NCBI GenBank assembly: GCA_963576475.1
Contig: OY754965.1
Span: forward strand, 2,115,501 to 2,179,500
Direction of reading: 5' to 3'
Origin: Molanna angustata
Taxonomy: Eukaryota > Arthropoda > Insecta > Trichoptera > Molannidae
DNA length: 64,000 nt
This document shows positions 11,401 to 21,097 of the stretch, one piece after another (within the stretch, counting starts at the first letter, position 1; each line of letters begins with the position of its first letter). Both the position numbers and the translations under genes were made by a program. The notes under the pieces are model-generated. The model was not told the origin of the DNA. It did not search any database and saw only the letters and a list, made by a program, of their open reading frames with translations.

Positions 11401-12128
11401 TCGGCCCTACTTACATTGTAACCTCTGGGACATTTGTCATTAGTAATACGTCCAACCCTCCGATTAACTGACAAAATTATCGGAAAATGATCGCTTGAAT
11501 GACGGTCGCTTAAAACGTGCCAGCTCGTTACCGCAGCCAGATCTGACGAACAGATTGAAAGGTCCACCGCATTTTGAGATTGAGTAGGACGGGCAAGTCG
11601 AGTAGGAGAACCATCATTAATAATGCAGAGGTCAAAACTATCTACAAACTCAAGAATAGCCCTTCCGCAAGAGTCAATTAAGTTGCATCCCCATGAAACA
11701 ACGTGACCGTTAAAATCTCCTAGGATAAAGAACGATTTTGGTATTTTAGAGACAAGATTATTGAAGTATAATTTGTCGAAAATAGTTTTTGGAGAAAGAT
11801 ACACAGAAACAATACAGATTCCCGATATATTAGCTGCTACTAGTTGAAAATCAATGTGTTGATGCAAAGGAATGCGCAAGAATGGGATATCGTTTTTAAT
11901 TATCAAGGCTGCTCCTCCTCTACCATCCCGACGCTCATCACGTACGATAACAAAGCCGGGGATGTTAAAGACAGAGTTTGGAGGAAGCCACGTTTCTGAG
12001 ACAGCTGCGACATCTATATCATATTCATTCAGAAGAGAAATGATTTCTGCTTTGTTCGAAACAGCACTTCTGCTGTTCCACTGTAGAATATTTAGTGATT
12101 TTGAACTACGAGTCCTGTTTGGAACCAT
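8407..12128 (-). pseudogene. LINE ORF2 (EN-RT-RNase H), proximal copy, broken
   Basis: The likely start is ATG at 12128 ('MVPNRTRSSKSLNILQWNS'), overlapping the ORF1 end by about 23 nt. The APE-type endonuclease shows 'VSETWL', 'LGDFNGH' and 'SDHFPI'. The RT shows 'GLPQGSVLSPILFNIY' and the catalytic 'LQFADDF'. RNase H shows 'TDGS', 'AEC', 'SDSL' and 'GNERVDQLA', so its four acidic residues are present. The C-terminal motif 'CDCG...LDHVFFEC' is encoded at 8407-8697. Two lesions break it. A nine-A run at about 11091-11099 puts EN and RT in different frames, and an in-frame TAA at 8700-8698 separates RNase H from the C-terminal motif. Without them it would be a full ORF2. Confidence 0.85.
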
Positions 12129-12704
12129 TGTTATAAATAAAGGAGTTGAGAATAGGAATAATGGAAGCAGCGATGGACGGTAAATTTGAGTTAGAATTTG
12201 AGAAAAGCTGTAATAAAATTTGGACAATCGAATGGATCAAAGAGTTTACGTTTGGGTCTGGTTGTGATTTGTGTGGTATGGAATTCTCCTGTGATGTGGT
12301 AGAATTTAATGCACATCCATCCATGGGCTGACAAGCCTGTCCATTTTTATACGACAAAAGGGATTCATGTTCTTTAACGTTATTTAACATTTCAAAATGT
12401 TGTCTTGGGGGGTTCCTAGCAGGTCGCGATACTTTGATCTTATAGGACGAGGTTTTCTCGGCGAAACTGGGTACCGCATATGGGTGCATGTTCGAGGCTT
12501 CTTTGTATGATACATTTTCTGAGGCCATAGTATGCTTTATGTTTTTTTGACGCGTCAATTCTGGACATACCAGGCTTGATGCACAATGGTCTCCTTTACA
12601 ATTAACGCATTTAGTATTTGTCGAAGGACACTCCTCCCCCAGATGTTCATCATCACACTTAAAACACCTAGGTTTCGAGCGACATTGGGTTTTGGAGTGA
12701 CCAT
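12106..12704 (-). pseudogene. LINE ORF1 fragment, proximal copy (5' end missing)
   Basis: This carries the C-terminal part of ORF1 from the first zinc knuckle ('RYGHSKTQC') to the stop at 12106, identical in sequence to the intact ORF1 at 16087-14834. Its upstream end is the duplication junction at 12704/12705, where RT sequence of the distal copy is joined out of frame. It therefore has no start codon and is a by-product of the tandem duplication. Confidence 0.85.
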
Positions 12705-12705
12705 A

Positions 12706-14856
12706 CTAGTTCAGGCAGTTTATGTTTATTCGAAAAAACCACTACTTGACTCTTAGTTGGAGCCAGACTTAAACCGGTTTTAGAAAGCCACAAGCTTAAT
12801 GAAGCCAATGACTCCTCCAATAGCTTCACTCCTTCTGTTACGTTTTTATGGTGAAGGTAGAGAACGAAGTCATCAGCAAATTGCAAAACCATGCACTGAT
12901 CTGACAGAGAAGCGTGTATGTCTAATGTGTAAATGTTAAAAAGTATGGGACTCAGAACGGAGCCCTGCGGCAAACCCTTATATACTGTTCGATGTAATCG
13001 TCCATTAGGGGTCTCTATCTCTAACTCTCTTTCGACCAGTATATGAATGATTAATCGTGTTAGAACGTTTGGTAAACCAATTCCGATCAGCTTTTGACCC
13101 AAAATATTCAAAATTACGTTGTCGTATGCGCTGGAGATATCCGCAAAACAAGCAACGGTGCTCATTTGTCTGCTTCGGGCGAGATGTACGTCTGATACCA
13201 AGATACTAATGTTATCTAAACAGGACTTCGACCTTCTGAATCCAAACTGCTGAGAAGGGAATAAAGAGTTTCTCTCCAAGTACCATTCTAGCCGAGCTTT
13301 AATCATGAGTTCGAGGATCTTTAACATGCAACATGACAAAGCTATTGGTGTGTAAGATGAACCCAAGGATGGGTCTTTTCCAGGTTTCTGGATTGGTATA
13401 ATTAATTGGTGTTTCCAAATCTGGGGGACATCGGATGCAATTAAGATGGCATTATAGAGATCCAGAATCTGTAAGAGCAGAGGTTCGGGACAGTGTTTAA
13501 TCATAGAATATGTAATTAAATCTACCCCAGGAGCAGAGTCAGTACAATTATCAATTGCTGAGGATAATTCATTCCTGGTAAATTTATCACCCATCCAATT
13601 TTTCGAACTGTCTACAAAATGAAATTTATTTTGTATTTCGTCCCGATAAGGTACATATGAAGGAGCCAAAACATTCACAAAACCCTCGATCCACTCCAAA
13701 CTACGGGTTTCGCTACACGATTTGTTAAAAGAACCTCTAAAGCGACGTATTGTTTGCCAAATTACGGACGAGGAGATCTCTGGTGAGAGAGTGGAACAGA
13801 AATTGCGCCACCCTTGTCTTTTTTTTTCCGCTGTAGGGTTCTCTTAGCCAGAGCTTGGGTTCGTTTGACTTCCAAGTAATTCGCCAGTGTTATATACCTC
13901 TTGTATCGGCGCATCGCTAACTTTCTGTCTTTGACAACATTACTACATTCGGAATCCCACCACGGGGGAGAATCTTTGTTTTTACTGGGTAGTCTCTTTT
14001 TTGGAATTGCTTTATCAGCTGCAGAAATAATACGGTCCTTTATATTTATAGCTAACGTGTCAATATCCAGAAGACTCACACCATGACTATTGTATGCTGA
14101 TTCAAGATCATCCTTGTATCTTGTCCAATCGGCCCTACTTACATTGTAACCTCTGGGACATTTGTCATTAGTAATACGTCCAACCCTCCGATTAACTGAC
14201 AAAATTATCGGAAAATGATCGCTTGAATGACGGTCGCTTAAAACGTGCCAGCTCGTTACCGCAGCCAGATCTGACGAACAGATTGAAAGGTCCACCGCAT
14301 TTTGAGATTGAGTAGGACGGGCAAGTCGAGTAGGAGAACCATCATTAATAATGCAGAGGTCAAAACTATCTACAAACTCAAGAATAGCCCTTCCGCAAGA
14401 GTCAATTAAGTTGCATCCCCATGAAACAACGTGACCGTTAAAATCTCCTAGGATAAAGAACGATTTTGGTATTTTAGAGACAAGATTATTGAAGTATAAT
14501 ATGTCGAAAATAGTTTTTGGAGAAAGATACACAGAAACAATACAGATTCCCGATATATTAGCTGCTACTAGTTGAAAATCAATGTGTTGATGCAAAGGAA
14601 TGCGCAAGAATGGGATATCGTTTTTAATTATCAAGGCTGCTCCTCCTCTACCATCCCGACGCTCATCACGTACGATAACAAAGCCGGGGATGTTAAAGAC
14701 AGAGTTTGGAGGAAGCCACGTTTCTGAGACAGCTGCGACATCTATATCATATTCATTCAGAAGAGAAATGATTTCTGCTTTGTTCGAAACAGCACTTCTG
14801 CTGTTCCACTGTAGAATATTTAGTGATTTTGAACTACGAGTCCTGTTTGGAACCAT
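12706..14856 (-). pseudogene. LINE ORF2, distal copy, truncated within RT
   Basis: Second copy of the endonuclease (start ATG at 14856) and the N-terminal half of the RT. It ends at the duplication junction just after 'SNKHKLPELV', where the frame runs into ORF1 sequence and stops at 12668. It carries the same nine-A frameshift between EN and RT as the proximal copy. The one difference I found in the shared 2.7 kb is T11773 versus A14501, changing Lys to Ile in the endonuclease. It lacks the RT C-terminus and RNase H. Confidence 0.87.
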
Positions 14857-16087
14857 TGTTATAAATAAAGGAGTTGAGAATAGGAATAATGGAAGCAGCG
14901 ATGGACGGTAAATTTGAGTTAGAATTTGAGAAAAGCTGTAATAAAATTTGGACAATCGAATGGATCAAAGAGTTTACGTTTGGGTCTGGTTGTGATTTGT
15001 GTGGTATGGAATTCTCCTGTGATGTGGTAGAATTTAATGCACATCCATCCATGGGCTGACAAGCCTGTCCATTTTTATACGACAAAAGGGATTCATGTTC
15101 TTTAACGTTATTTAACATTTCAAAATGTTGTCTTGGGGGGTTCCTAGCAGGTCGCGATACTTTGATCTTATAGGACGAGGTTTTCTCGGCGAAACTGGGT
15201 ACCGCATATGGGTGCATGTTCGAGGCTTCTTTGTATGATACATTTTCTGAGGCCATAGTATGCTTTATGTTTTTTTGACGCGTCAATTCTGGACATACCA
15301 GGCTTGATGCACAATGGTCTCCTTTACAATTAACGCATTTAGTATTTGTCGAAGGACACTCCTCCCCCAGATGTTCATCATCACACTTAAAACACCTAGG
15401 TTTCGAGCGACATTGGGTTTTGGAGTGACCATACCGGCAGCATGCAAAACAGAGCATAGTTGGAAAAACGTATTGTTCGGTTCGCAGGGCGTTGTGATAT
15501 AAATATACATGTGGTGGCAGTTGTTGGCCTTCAAACGTTAAAACCACTGTCTGAGAAGGACGCCACACGATGCTGTCAGATGCTTTATCTTTATAATTTA
15601 AGCGTCTCGCTTTGATTATCTTACCGAAGCCGTACGGGACCTCAGCATCCTCTATGATATCTTCTATAGAAATATCTGTAGAGATACCTCTTACTAATGC
15701 TAGTTTAGTAACTTTAAATGTCGGGATGTAAGCCTTAAGTCCGTTTTGCGAGACGAATTCAGAGGAAATGAATTTGTTTGCTGCTGAAGCAGTCTTGAAT
15801 GAGAGTGAAATCTTGAATTTTGACTCTACTTTAACCCCTCCTACTGAGATATCCGAAATACGATGGGATTGCAACAATTTACCAAATGCCATTGGGTGAA
15901 TTATCTTTGATGTTTCCTGGTATTGCACGAATACTAAAAAGGGCTCCGGTGAACCCTCTTTGTACGTGTATGAAGGATTTTTAAATTCTTCTGACATGTT
16001 AGGCATTTTATTGGGATGCTCGCGAAAAGAGTCTGATGGAGCTCTTGGTCTTTTTCTAGGGTCAGGAGGCTCCAATGGAGCCTCCAT
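14834..16087 (-). CDS. LINE ORF1, gag-like zinc-knuckle protein (intact)
   Basis: A 417-residue open frame starting 'MEAPLEPPDPRKRPRAPSD'. The central region resembles the nucleic-acid-binding part of I/jockey ORF1 proteins. Three zinc-knuckle-type motifs follow at about residues 213-268: 'CFACCRYGHSKTQC' (CX2CX4HX4C), 'CFKCDDEHLGEEC' (CX2CX3HX4C) and 'CVNCKGDHCASSLVC'. In this family ORF1 binds the element RNA and forms the ribonucleoprotein for retrotransposition. The 3' end overlaps ORF2 by about 23 nt. The frame is uninterrupted, unlike ORF2, so the insertion is young. Confidence 0.88.
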   Translation of the reverse strand: MEAPLEPPDPRKRPRAPSDSFREHPNKMPNMSEEFKNPSYTYKEGSPEPFLVFVQYQETSKIIHPMAFGKLLQSHRISDISVGGVKVESKFKISLSFKTASAANKFISSEFVSQNGLKAYIPTFKVTKLALVRGISTDISIEDIIEDAEVPYGFGKIIKARRLNYKDKASDSIVWRPSQTVVLTFEGQQLPPHVYLYHNALRTEQYVFPTMLCFACCRYGHSKTQCRSKPRCFKCDDEHLGEECPSTNTKCVNCKGDHCASSLVCPELTRQKNIKHTMASENVSYKEASNMHPYAVPSFAEKTSSYKIKVSRPARNPPRQHFEMLNNVKEHESLLSYKNGQACQPMDGCALNSTTSQENSIPHKSQPDPNVNSLIHSIVQILLQLFSNSNSNLPSIAASIIPILNSFIYNNGSKQDS

Positions 16088-16130
16088 GTTAGAAAAGGAC
16101 GTTGTTCTTATGGGGAAAAGTAGTTACAGA

Positions 16131-17035
16131 TCTTAGAATATATATAAATAATAAGAAAATAATAAAAAAAAAAAATAATAGAAAAAATAAATCGAAAAAC
16201 TTATCGAGTGCTCCTCTTGAGAATATACACTGAATTTAAAATAAACACAAAATAGTATTGTTGAACAATTTGCCAATATAACAAAAAACACGACCGTGCA
16301 CAGATAGCGACTACGGGCGAAAAAAATCACTTTTCTCTCCTTCGTATTGCATTTGGAAACCTGATTGAAATAAAAATAATTTAAAAATAAAATTTGTGAA
16401 AGCCCTAATATACCAGTTTAGCCGAGTATCGTGCATCTTTCATACCAGCAAACAATTTTGACAAATTCACAAGAAAGAAAAATACCAAACAAGGAATCTT
16501 TATGTACCTACATCTAATAAAGGAAATGCCCTTTTTTAGTAGTGTACACGTTTTTTTAAACAAATTTGACTTACAGAAGTCTAGACAGTATCCAACGGTC
16601 ATTCTTCGAATAAAAAAATAAAAATTTAATATATCCAAGGTTTTTTTCGATCTAAAATTAATAAATATCGATTATATTTTTGTACTTACTTATGAAAAGT
16701 AACTCCATCGTCTTTCTTCACAACATTAGACCTATTACGGCAACCTTTTACGACACAGAAAGTCATTTTCAATCAAAAATAAGTTAGAAGCGACGCGTAC
16801 AAAGCAGTAATTAGTGTATTCTATGGTACAAAGGTTCATCAACGACTAATAGGACTAATACACAGAACACACTAAGTTAACTAATATTCGCTAGGACACA
16901 TGTTTTGATTAGGACTCATGTTTTAGTATGCAGATTTTTTAATTCTATTGCATATCTAACCATTACATATCACTGACTTAAGTATTTTTTTTTTATATTG
17001 ACTTAAGTATTTTTTTTTATATTGAAGTATTTGTT
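16131..17035. other. No gene recognised; AT-rich
   Basis: This follows the 5' end of the LINE. It holds A-rich runs (16140-16200), possibly remaining LINE 5' UTR to about 16330, and otherwise unclassified AT-rich sequence with T-runs and a short duplicated 'GACTTAAGTATTTTTTTT' around 16975-17020. No coding signal is recognised. Confidence 0.6.
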
Positions 17036-19075
17036 TTTAGTATTTTTAGTACTAAATTGGTATTTTTCGCCACATTGGAACACGTTTGGTATTTTTGAAA
17101 TTTTTGGTATATTTTGTGATTTTTGGAAAATTAAATACCATTTTTTGGTATTTTTTTTAATATTCTGTCTGCATTCACTTTTTTGTCTATGATTATTTTA
17201 TGGCTCTTTACTTTGATGAGACCTCTCGTCTACCACGAGGAAACATCAAGCCAAGGTGTGGGGAAGAAAAGGAGAGACAAATGATGGCGACACTTAAAAA
17301 TTGTTTTAGTACGGCGCTTTTTTATTTATAATATTCACAAATGGTCCATGGCAAAAAAAATAATTAAATAAAAACAACAGACAACAAATAAAACAGAAAC
17401 ACGTGGCATCTACCGAAACGAACTGTCAAACACACACGAACACACGAAAAGACGCCGACCAGAATATACCGCCCCAGGGTACAGCGACATCCTTTCTCCA
17501 GGCATGTCACTGTCTTCCACGTGGTGACTGTAGTTCGGTGGGGCCCAGCCTCTGCGTCAGGCTAGCAGGTCTTCCTCGTGTCCGGCGTGGTTTCTTCTTC
17601 TCCTCCTGATCTCCTCCTCCAGACCGTCACCCATGGCTGGCTCTGTGCCCCACGGCACGCTATGACGGCGCATCTCGACAGAGGTGGCATACCAGCTGGG
17701 GCCTCAACGGAGGCGAACCGACGCCCCAGACGACACGGATTGCCCCTCGTGGTCCAATCTGCGAGCCGCCGCGTTCCCTACGCGGTGGCCCCACACTGCG
17801 CTCTGCCTCCAACCTCCTGTCCTGTTGATGCCCTCATCTTGGTTCTGGGGCACCATCAGCGTCCATGCGCGTGACGGGTCCTGTCACGCAGACCTCCTGC
17901 GTCGTCGAAAATATGGCCGCCATCGGGAGCACAAGTCGACCGATGACGGCGTCACAACAAGCCGTCCGTCCTCCACCAGCGTCGGATGCCAAGAGAGCGC
18001 GTGCCATAGCGCGTGCTAGCTGGTAGCTGCAAGTTTCGTTGCTCGCCCGCAACGAGCGCTAGCTGTTTTCCGAAATGTTGCCATGGAACAAAATAAAAAT
18101 CATTGTTTTTCGGCATTATTTTTTTCGGGCATAACAACTTCTATTATTTACTTATTGATGGACATGGTGGTGGCGGGATCTTTTGAATTACATTTTTTGA
18201 TTGGTGACTTTTTAATTAGCAAAATTTGATGAATTTCCGAAATCACATTATTATAAAATATACTAAAAAGTATCGAACATTAAATAACTTCTGTAAAATT
18301 ACTTGTATCGTCCACATTGAACAAAGTTTGTTGGCATTTTGTGTTTTGGTGGAGTTAATAATTATTATGATTATGCAGCGAAAATACGAACAAAAATACA
18401 GAAATGAATTTCATAATAAATTTTCTTTCAGTTGCACCATCTTAAATCTTTAAGTAATCTCATTTTTTTGTTAATCATACTCGTTGTAGGAAATTTTTTT
18501 TTTCATATCTACGGGGCGATTAAAAATATATTTTTTTTCGAAAGTAGTTAAGTGACAGTTCTAAGTATTTAATTAACAGCTTCAGTACGCGAGCAGCTCA
18601 GATTTGTAAGATTTTTTCAATTATATATAATTTTTGCCTTCAATATAATATTTGGATTTTCAGGTACATGACAGCCGATTATTTTTTAATTCTTTTCTGC
18701 AAGAGCTAATGTGTTTAATTTGACTTTTCTGCAAAGATGATCATTATTATTCTGTACATATAACCGAATTTCATATGATTCAATTTCTTACTCGCGACCA
18801 TTCTCGCGACACATTCTTTCTCCCCAGCAATATTATTTTGTTTATCCGGTTTTAAACTCGTTTACTACGCTCTTCCTTGTTATATACGTAACAATTTTAC
18901 TTTAAATACATGCGTGTTTTCTCAGTTTGCTCCCAAATATCGTTAAAAAAAATAGTATTTTTTTGGTATTTTTTCCACATTGGGTTGGGTTTAGTCGTTT
19001 TTATTCCTCCAAGGGGTTTAGTATATTTTCGCCACAAGTTTGGTATTTTCGGCAGTTTAGAAAACGGTCACACTG
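17030..19075. mobile_element. TIR DNA transposon, copy 1 (left end lost, LTR inside)
   Basis: Homologous along most of its length to the complete element at 19097-20227. Shared landmarks are 'AGTACTAAATTGGTATTTTT', 'TGTTTTGGTGGAGTTAATAA' and the right terminal 'AAAACGGTCACACTG' at 19061-19075. The left terminal repeat is missing or eroded. It is split by a 923-bp insertion (17214-18136). Without that insertion and its duplication it is about 1.1 kb, like copy 2. The two copies lie head to tail, 21 bp apart. Confidence 0.82.
17214..18136. mobile_element. Solo LTR-like insertion, 923 bp, TG...CA with 4-bp TSD
   Basis: The insertion begins TGATGAGACC and ends GCATAACA. It is flanked on both sides by ACTT (17210-17213 and 18137-18140). 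The related element at 19.3 kb has a single uninterrupted ACTT at the same place, giving an empty site. TG...CA ends plus a 4-bp duplication fit an LTR of a Gypsy-like retrotransposon left after LTR-LTR recombination. The interior is GC-rich with TATA-like and AATAAA-like sequences, and its short ORFs look meaningless. A full element with gag/pol is absent. Classification is inferred from the ends only. Confidence 0.75.
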
Positions 19076-19096
19076 ATTACAAATGCTAATGCTATG

Positions 19097-20227
19097 CAGT
19101 GTGACCGTTTTAGGTATTTTTAGTACTAAATTGGTATTTTTTCGCCACTTTGGAACACGTTTGGTATTTTTTTAGTATTTTTCAAATTTTTGGTATTTTT
19201 TGGTATATTTTGTGATTTTTGGATAATTAAATACCATTTTTTGGTATTTTTTTAATATTCTGTCTGCAATCCTTTTTTCTCTATGATAATTTTATCGCTC
19301 TTTACTTCTATTAATTACTCATTGATGGACACGGTACCTAGTGGCGGGATCTTTTGAATTACATTTTACAATAGGTGACTTTTTAATTAGCAAAATTTGA
19401 TGAAATTCTGAAATCACATTATTCTAAAAAATACTAAAAAGTATCGAACATCAAATAACTTATGTAAAATTACATGTATCTTCCACATTGGACGAAGTTT
19501 GTTGACATTTTGTGTTTTGGTGGAGTTAATAATTATTATGAAGCGAAAATACGAACAAGAATATTGTCCTGAATAGGAACAGAAATGAATTTCATAGTAA
19601 ATTTTCTTTCAGATGCACCATCTTAAATCTTTAAGTAATCTCAATCTTTTGTTTATCATACTCTCTGTAGGAAATATTAAGTTTTTTTTAAGTATATCTA
19701 GGGGACGATTAAAAATATCTTTTTTTTTCAAAAATCGTTGTGACAGTGCTAAGTATTTAATTAACAGCTCCAGTACGGGAGCAGCTCAGATTTATAAGAT
19801 ATTTTTAATTAAATATTATTTTTGCCTTGAATATAATTATGGATTTTCAGGTACATGTCATGACGACAGCCGATTATTTTTTAATTCTTTTCAGCAAGAG
19901 CTAATGTGTTTAATTTGACTTTACTTCAAAGATGATCATTATTATTCTGTACTGAATTTCATATGATTCCATTTCTTACTCGCGACACATTCTTTCTCCC
20001 AGCCATATTATTTTGTTTATCCGGTGTTTTACTCGTTTTTCACGCTCTTCCTTGTTATATACGTAACAATTTTACTATAAATATATACGTGTTTTCTTAG
20101 TATGCTCCGAAATATCGTTAAAAAATTTAGTATTTTTTTGGTATTTTTTCACATTGGATTTAGTATATTTTAGTATATTTTCGCCACAAGTTTAGTATTT
20201 TCGGCAGTTTAGAAAACGGTCACACTG
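19097..20227. mobile_element. Non-autonomous TIR transposon, 1,131 bp, 8-bp TSD
   Basis: The left end is 'CAGTGTGACCGTTTT' and the right end is its exact reverse complement. It is flanked by the 8-bp duplication ATGCTATG at 19089-19096 and 20228-20235. An 8-bp TSD with CAG...CTG ends fits the hAT (or P) superfamilies. There is no transposase frame. The interior is very T-rich, with repeated 'TTGGTATTTTT' motifs. Confidence 0.88.
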
Positions 20228-20264
20228 ATGCTATGCTTAGTGCTATATTGCTAATGCATTCAAA

Positions 20265-20981
20265 TAGTGGTGCAACGTTCGATATTTTTTTAAGATCCTG
20301 TCTTTTCAAATCGATTCATGAAATTTATGCGGATCATCAATTCGCTCTTCGATTCAAAATGATTCAAATATGGCTATCCTTATCTATCGTACATAACATG
20401 TACGTAATATGACAGAGAAAACAAAACCGATTCAAAATATGATATGCAAATGTAGGCGTTAAAATGTTTGCATTTCAATGTACTTAATGGTCAATATTGC
20501 TTAAATATTTTATGAACCATAGTGAATTAGTCGTGAATCGAAGATTGCCATCAGTCTTTATCTCAAAAGAATTATGAGATAACAGATCGCCTTCAAAATA
20601 GTATATACAATTATAGACGTTAAGTATTTGTTTTTCAAAGTGTGTTGCGGTCAAAATTGCTTAACATATTCAAGAACCGCAATGAATTAGATTTCATGAA
20701 CCATAATGAATTAGTTGTGAATCGAAGATTGCCATGAGTCGGTCTGTGTATCGCATTCTAACTATATACTTTACGTGGATTAGAGCAAGAGAACACATGA
20801 TCCGGAATCGATGAGTCGGTCTGTGTATCACATTCTAACGACATATTTTATATGAGATAGAAAGTGTGAGAGTGATGTCTGGTTCATGAACGGAACGTTG
20901 TGGCAACGTGAACCGTGAGTCAACGATTCAATTTAATGATCCGGTCAAATAATACGGATCACTCATTTTTCCCCGTCGCTA
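20265..20981 (+). mobile_element. hAT-like MITE, copy 1 (717 bp)
   Basis: Begins TAGTGGTGC and ends GTCGCTA, so the inverted ends follow the TAGNG pattern of hAT elements. It is flanked by CATTCAAA at 20257-20264 and 20982-20989, an 8-bp TSD. It is non-coding. A second copy in opposite orientation lies at 21472-22069. Confidence 0.87.
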
Positions 20982-21097
20982 CATTCAAATCAATTCAAAT
21001 TCTGTTTTGTGGTATGGTTATTTCTCGTTATTGTGAATATAATTTAAATTACTAAAATTTTGGGTAATTCATTCTCTTTTGGTTTTTTATTTTCATT

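Larger units (their letters stand above)
9977..15432. repeat. 2,728-bp direct tandem duplication inside the LINE
   Basis: 9977-12704 and 12705-15432 are essentially identical; one difference was found (11773 versus 14501). The boundary shows 2 bp of microhomology ('AC' at 12705-12706): left of it the sequence follows ORF1 (matching up to 15434), right of it it follows RT (matching from 9977). All shared ORF coordinates are offset by exactly 2,728. Confidence 0.92.
8401..16130 (-). mobile_element. I-clade LINE (RNase H-bearing) with internal duplication
   Basis: One minus-strand non-LTR retrotransposon. It has a gag-like ORF1 (16087-14834), then ORF2 with endonuclease, reverse transcriptase, RNase H and a C-terminal cysteine motif. 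A 2,728-bp segment (9977-12704) is repeated directly at 12705-15432, so the endonuclease and half of the RT appear twice. Removing one copy leaves an element of about 5.0 kb, a normal length for this clade. RNase H after RT points to the I group rather than plain jockey. Exact ends and a target-site duplication could not be fixed; 8401 and 16130 are estimates. Confidence 0.85.

Noticed and set aside
11173..15502. Several 60-100 codon plus-strand ORFs inside the I-clade LINE
   Set aside because: They lie antisense to ORF1/ORF2, and most repeat at 2,728-bp spacing only because the LINE is duplicated.
17403..18052. Overlapping ORFs on both strands in a GC-rich block
   Set aside because: The block is the interior of the solo LTR-like insertion. 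The ORFs overlap in several frames and have no domain.
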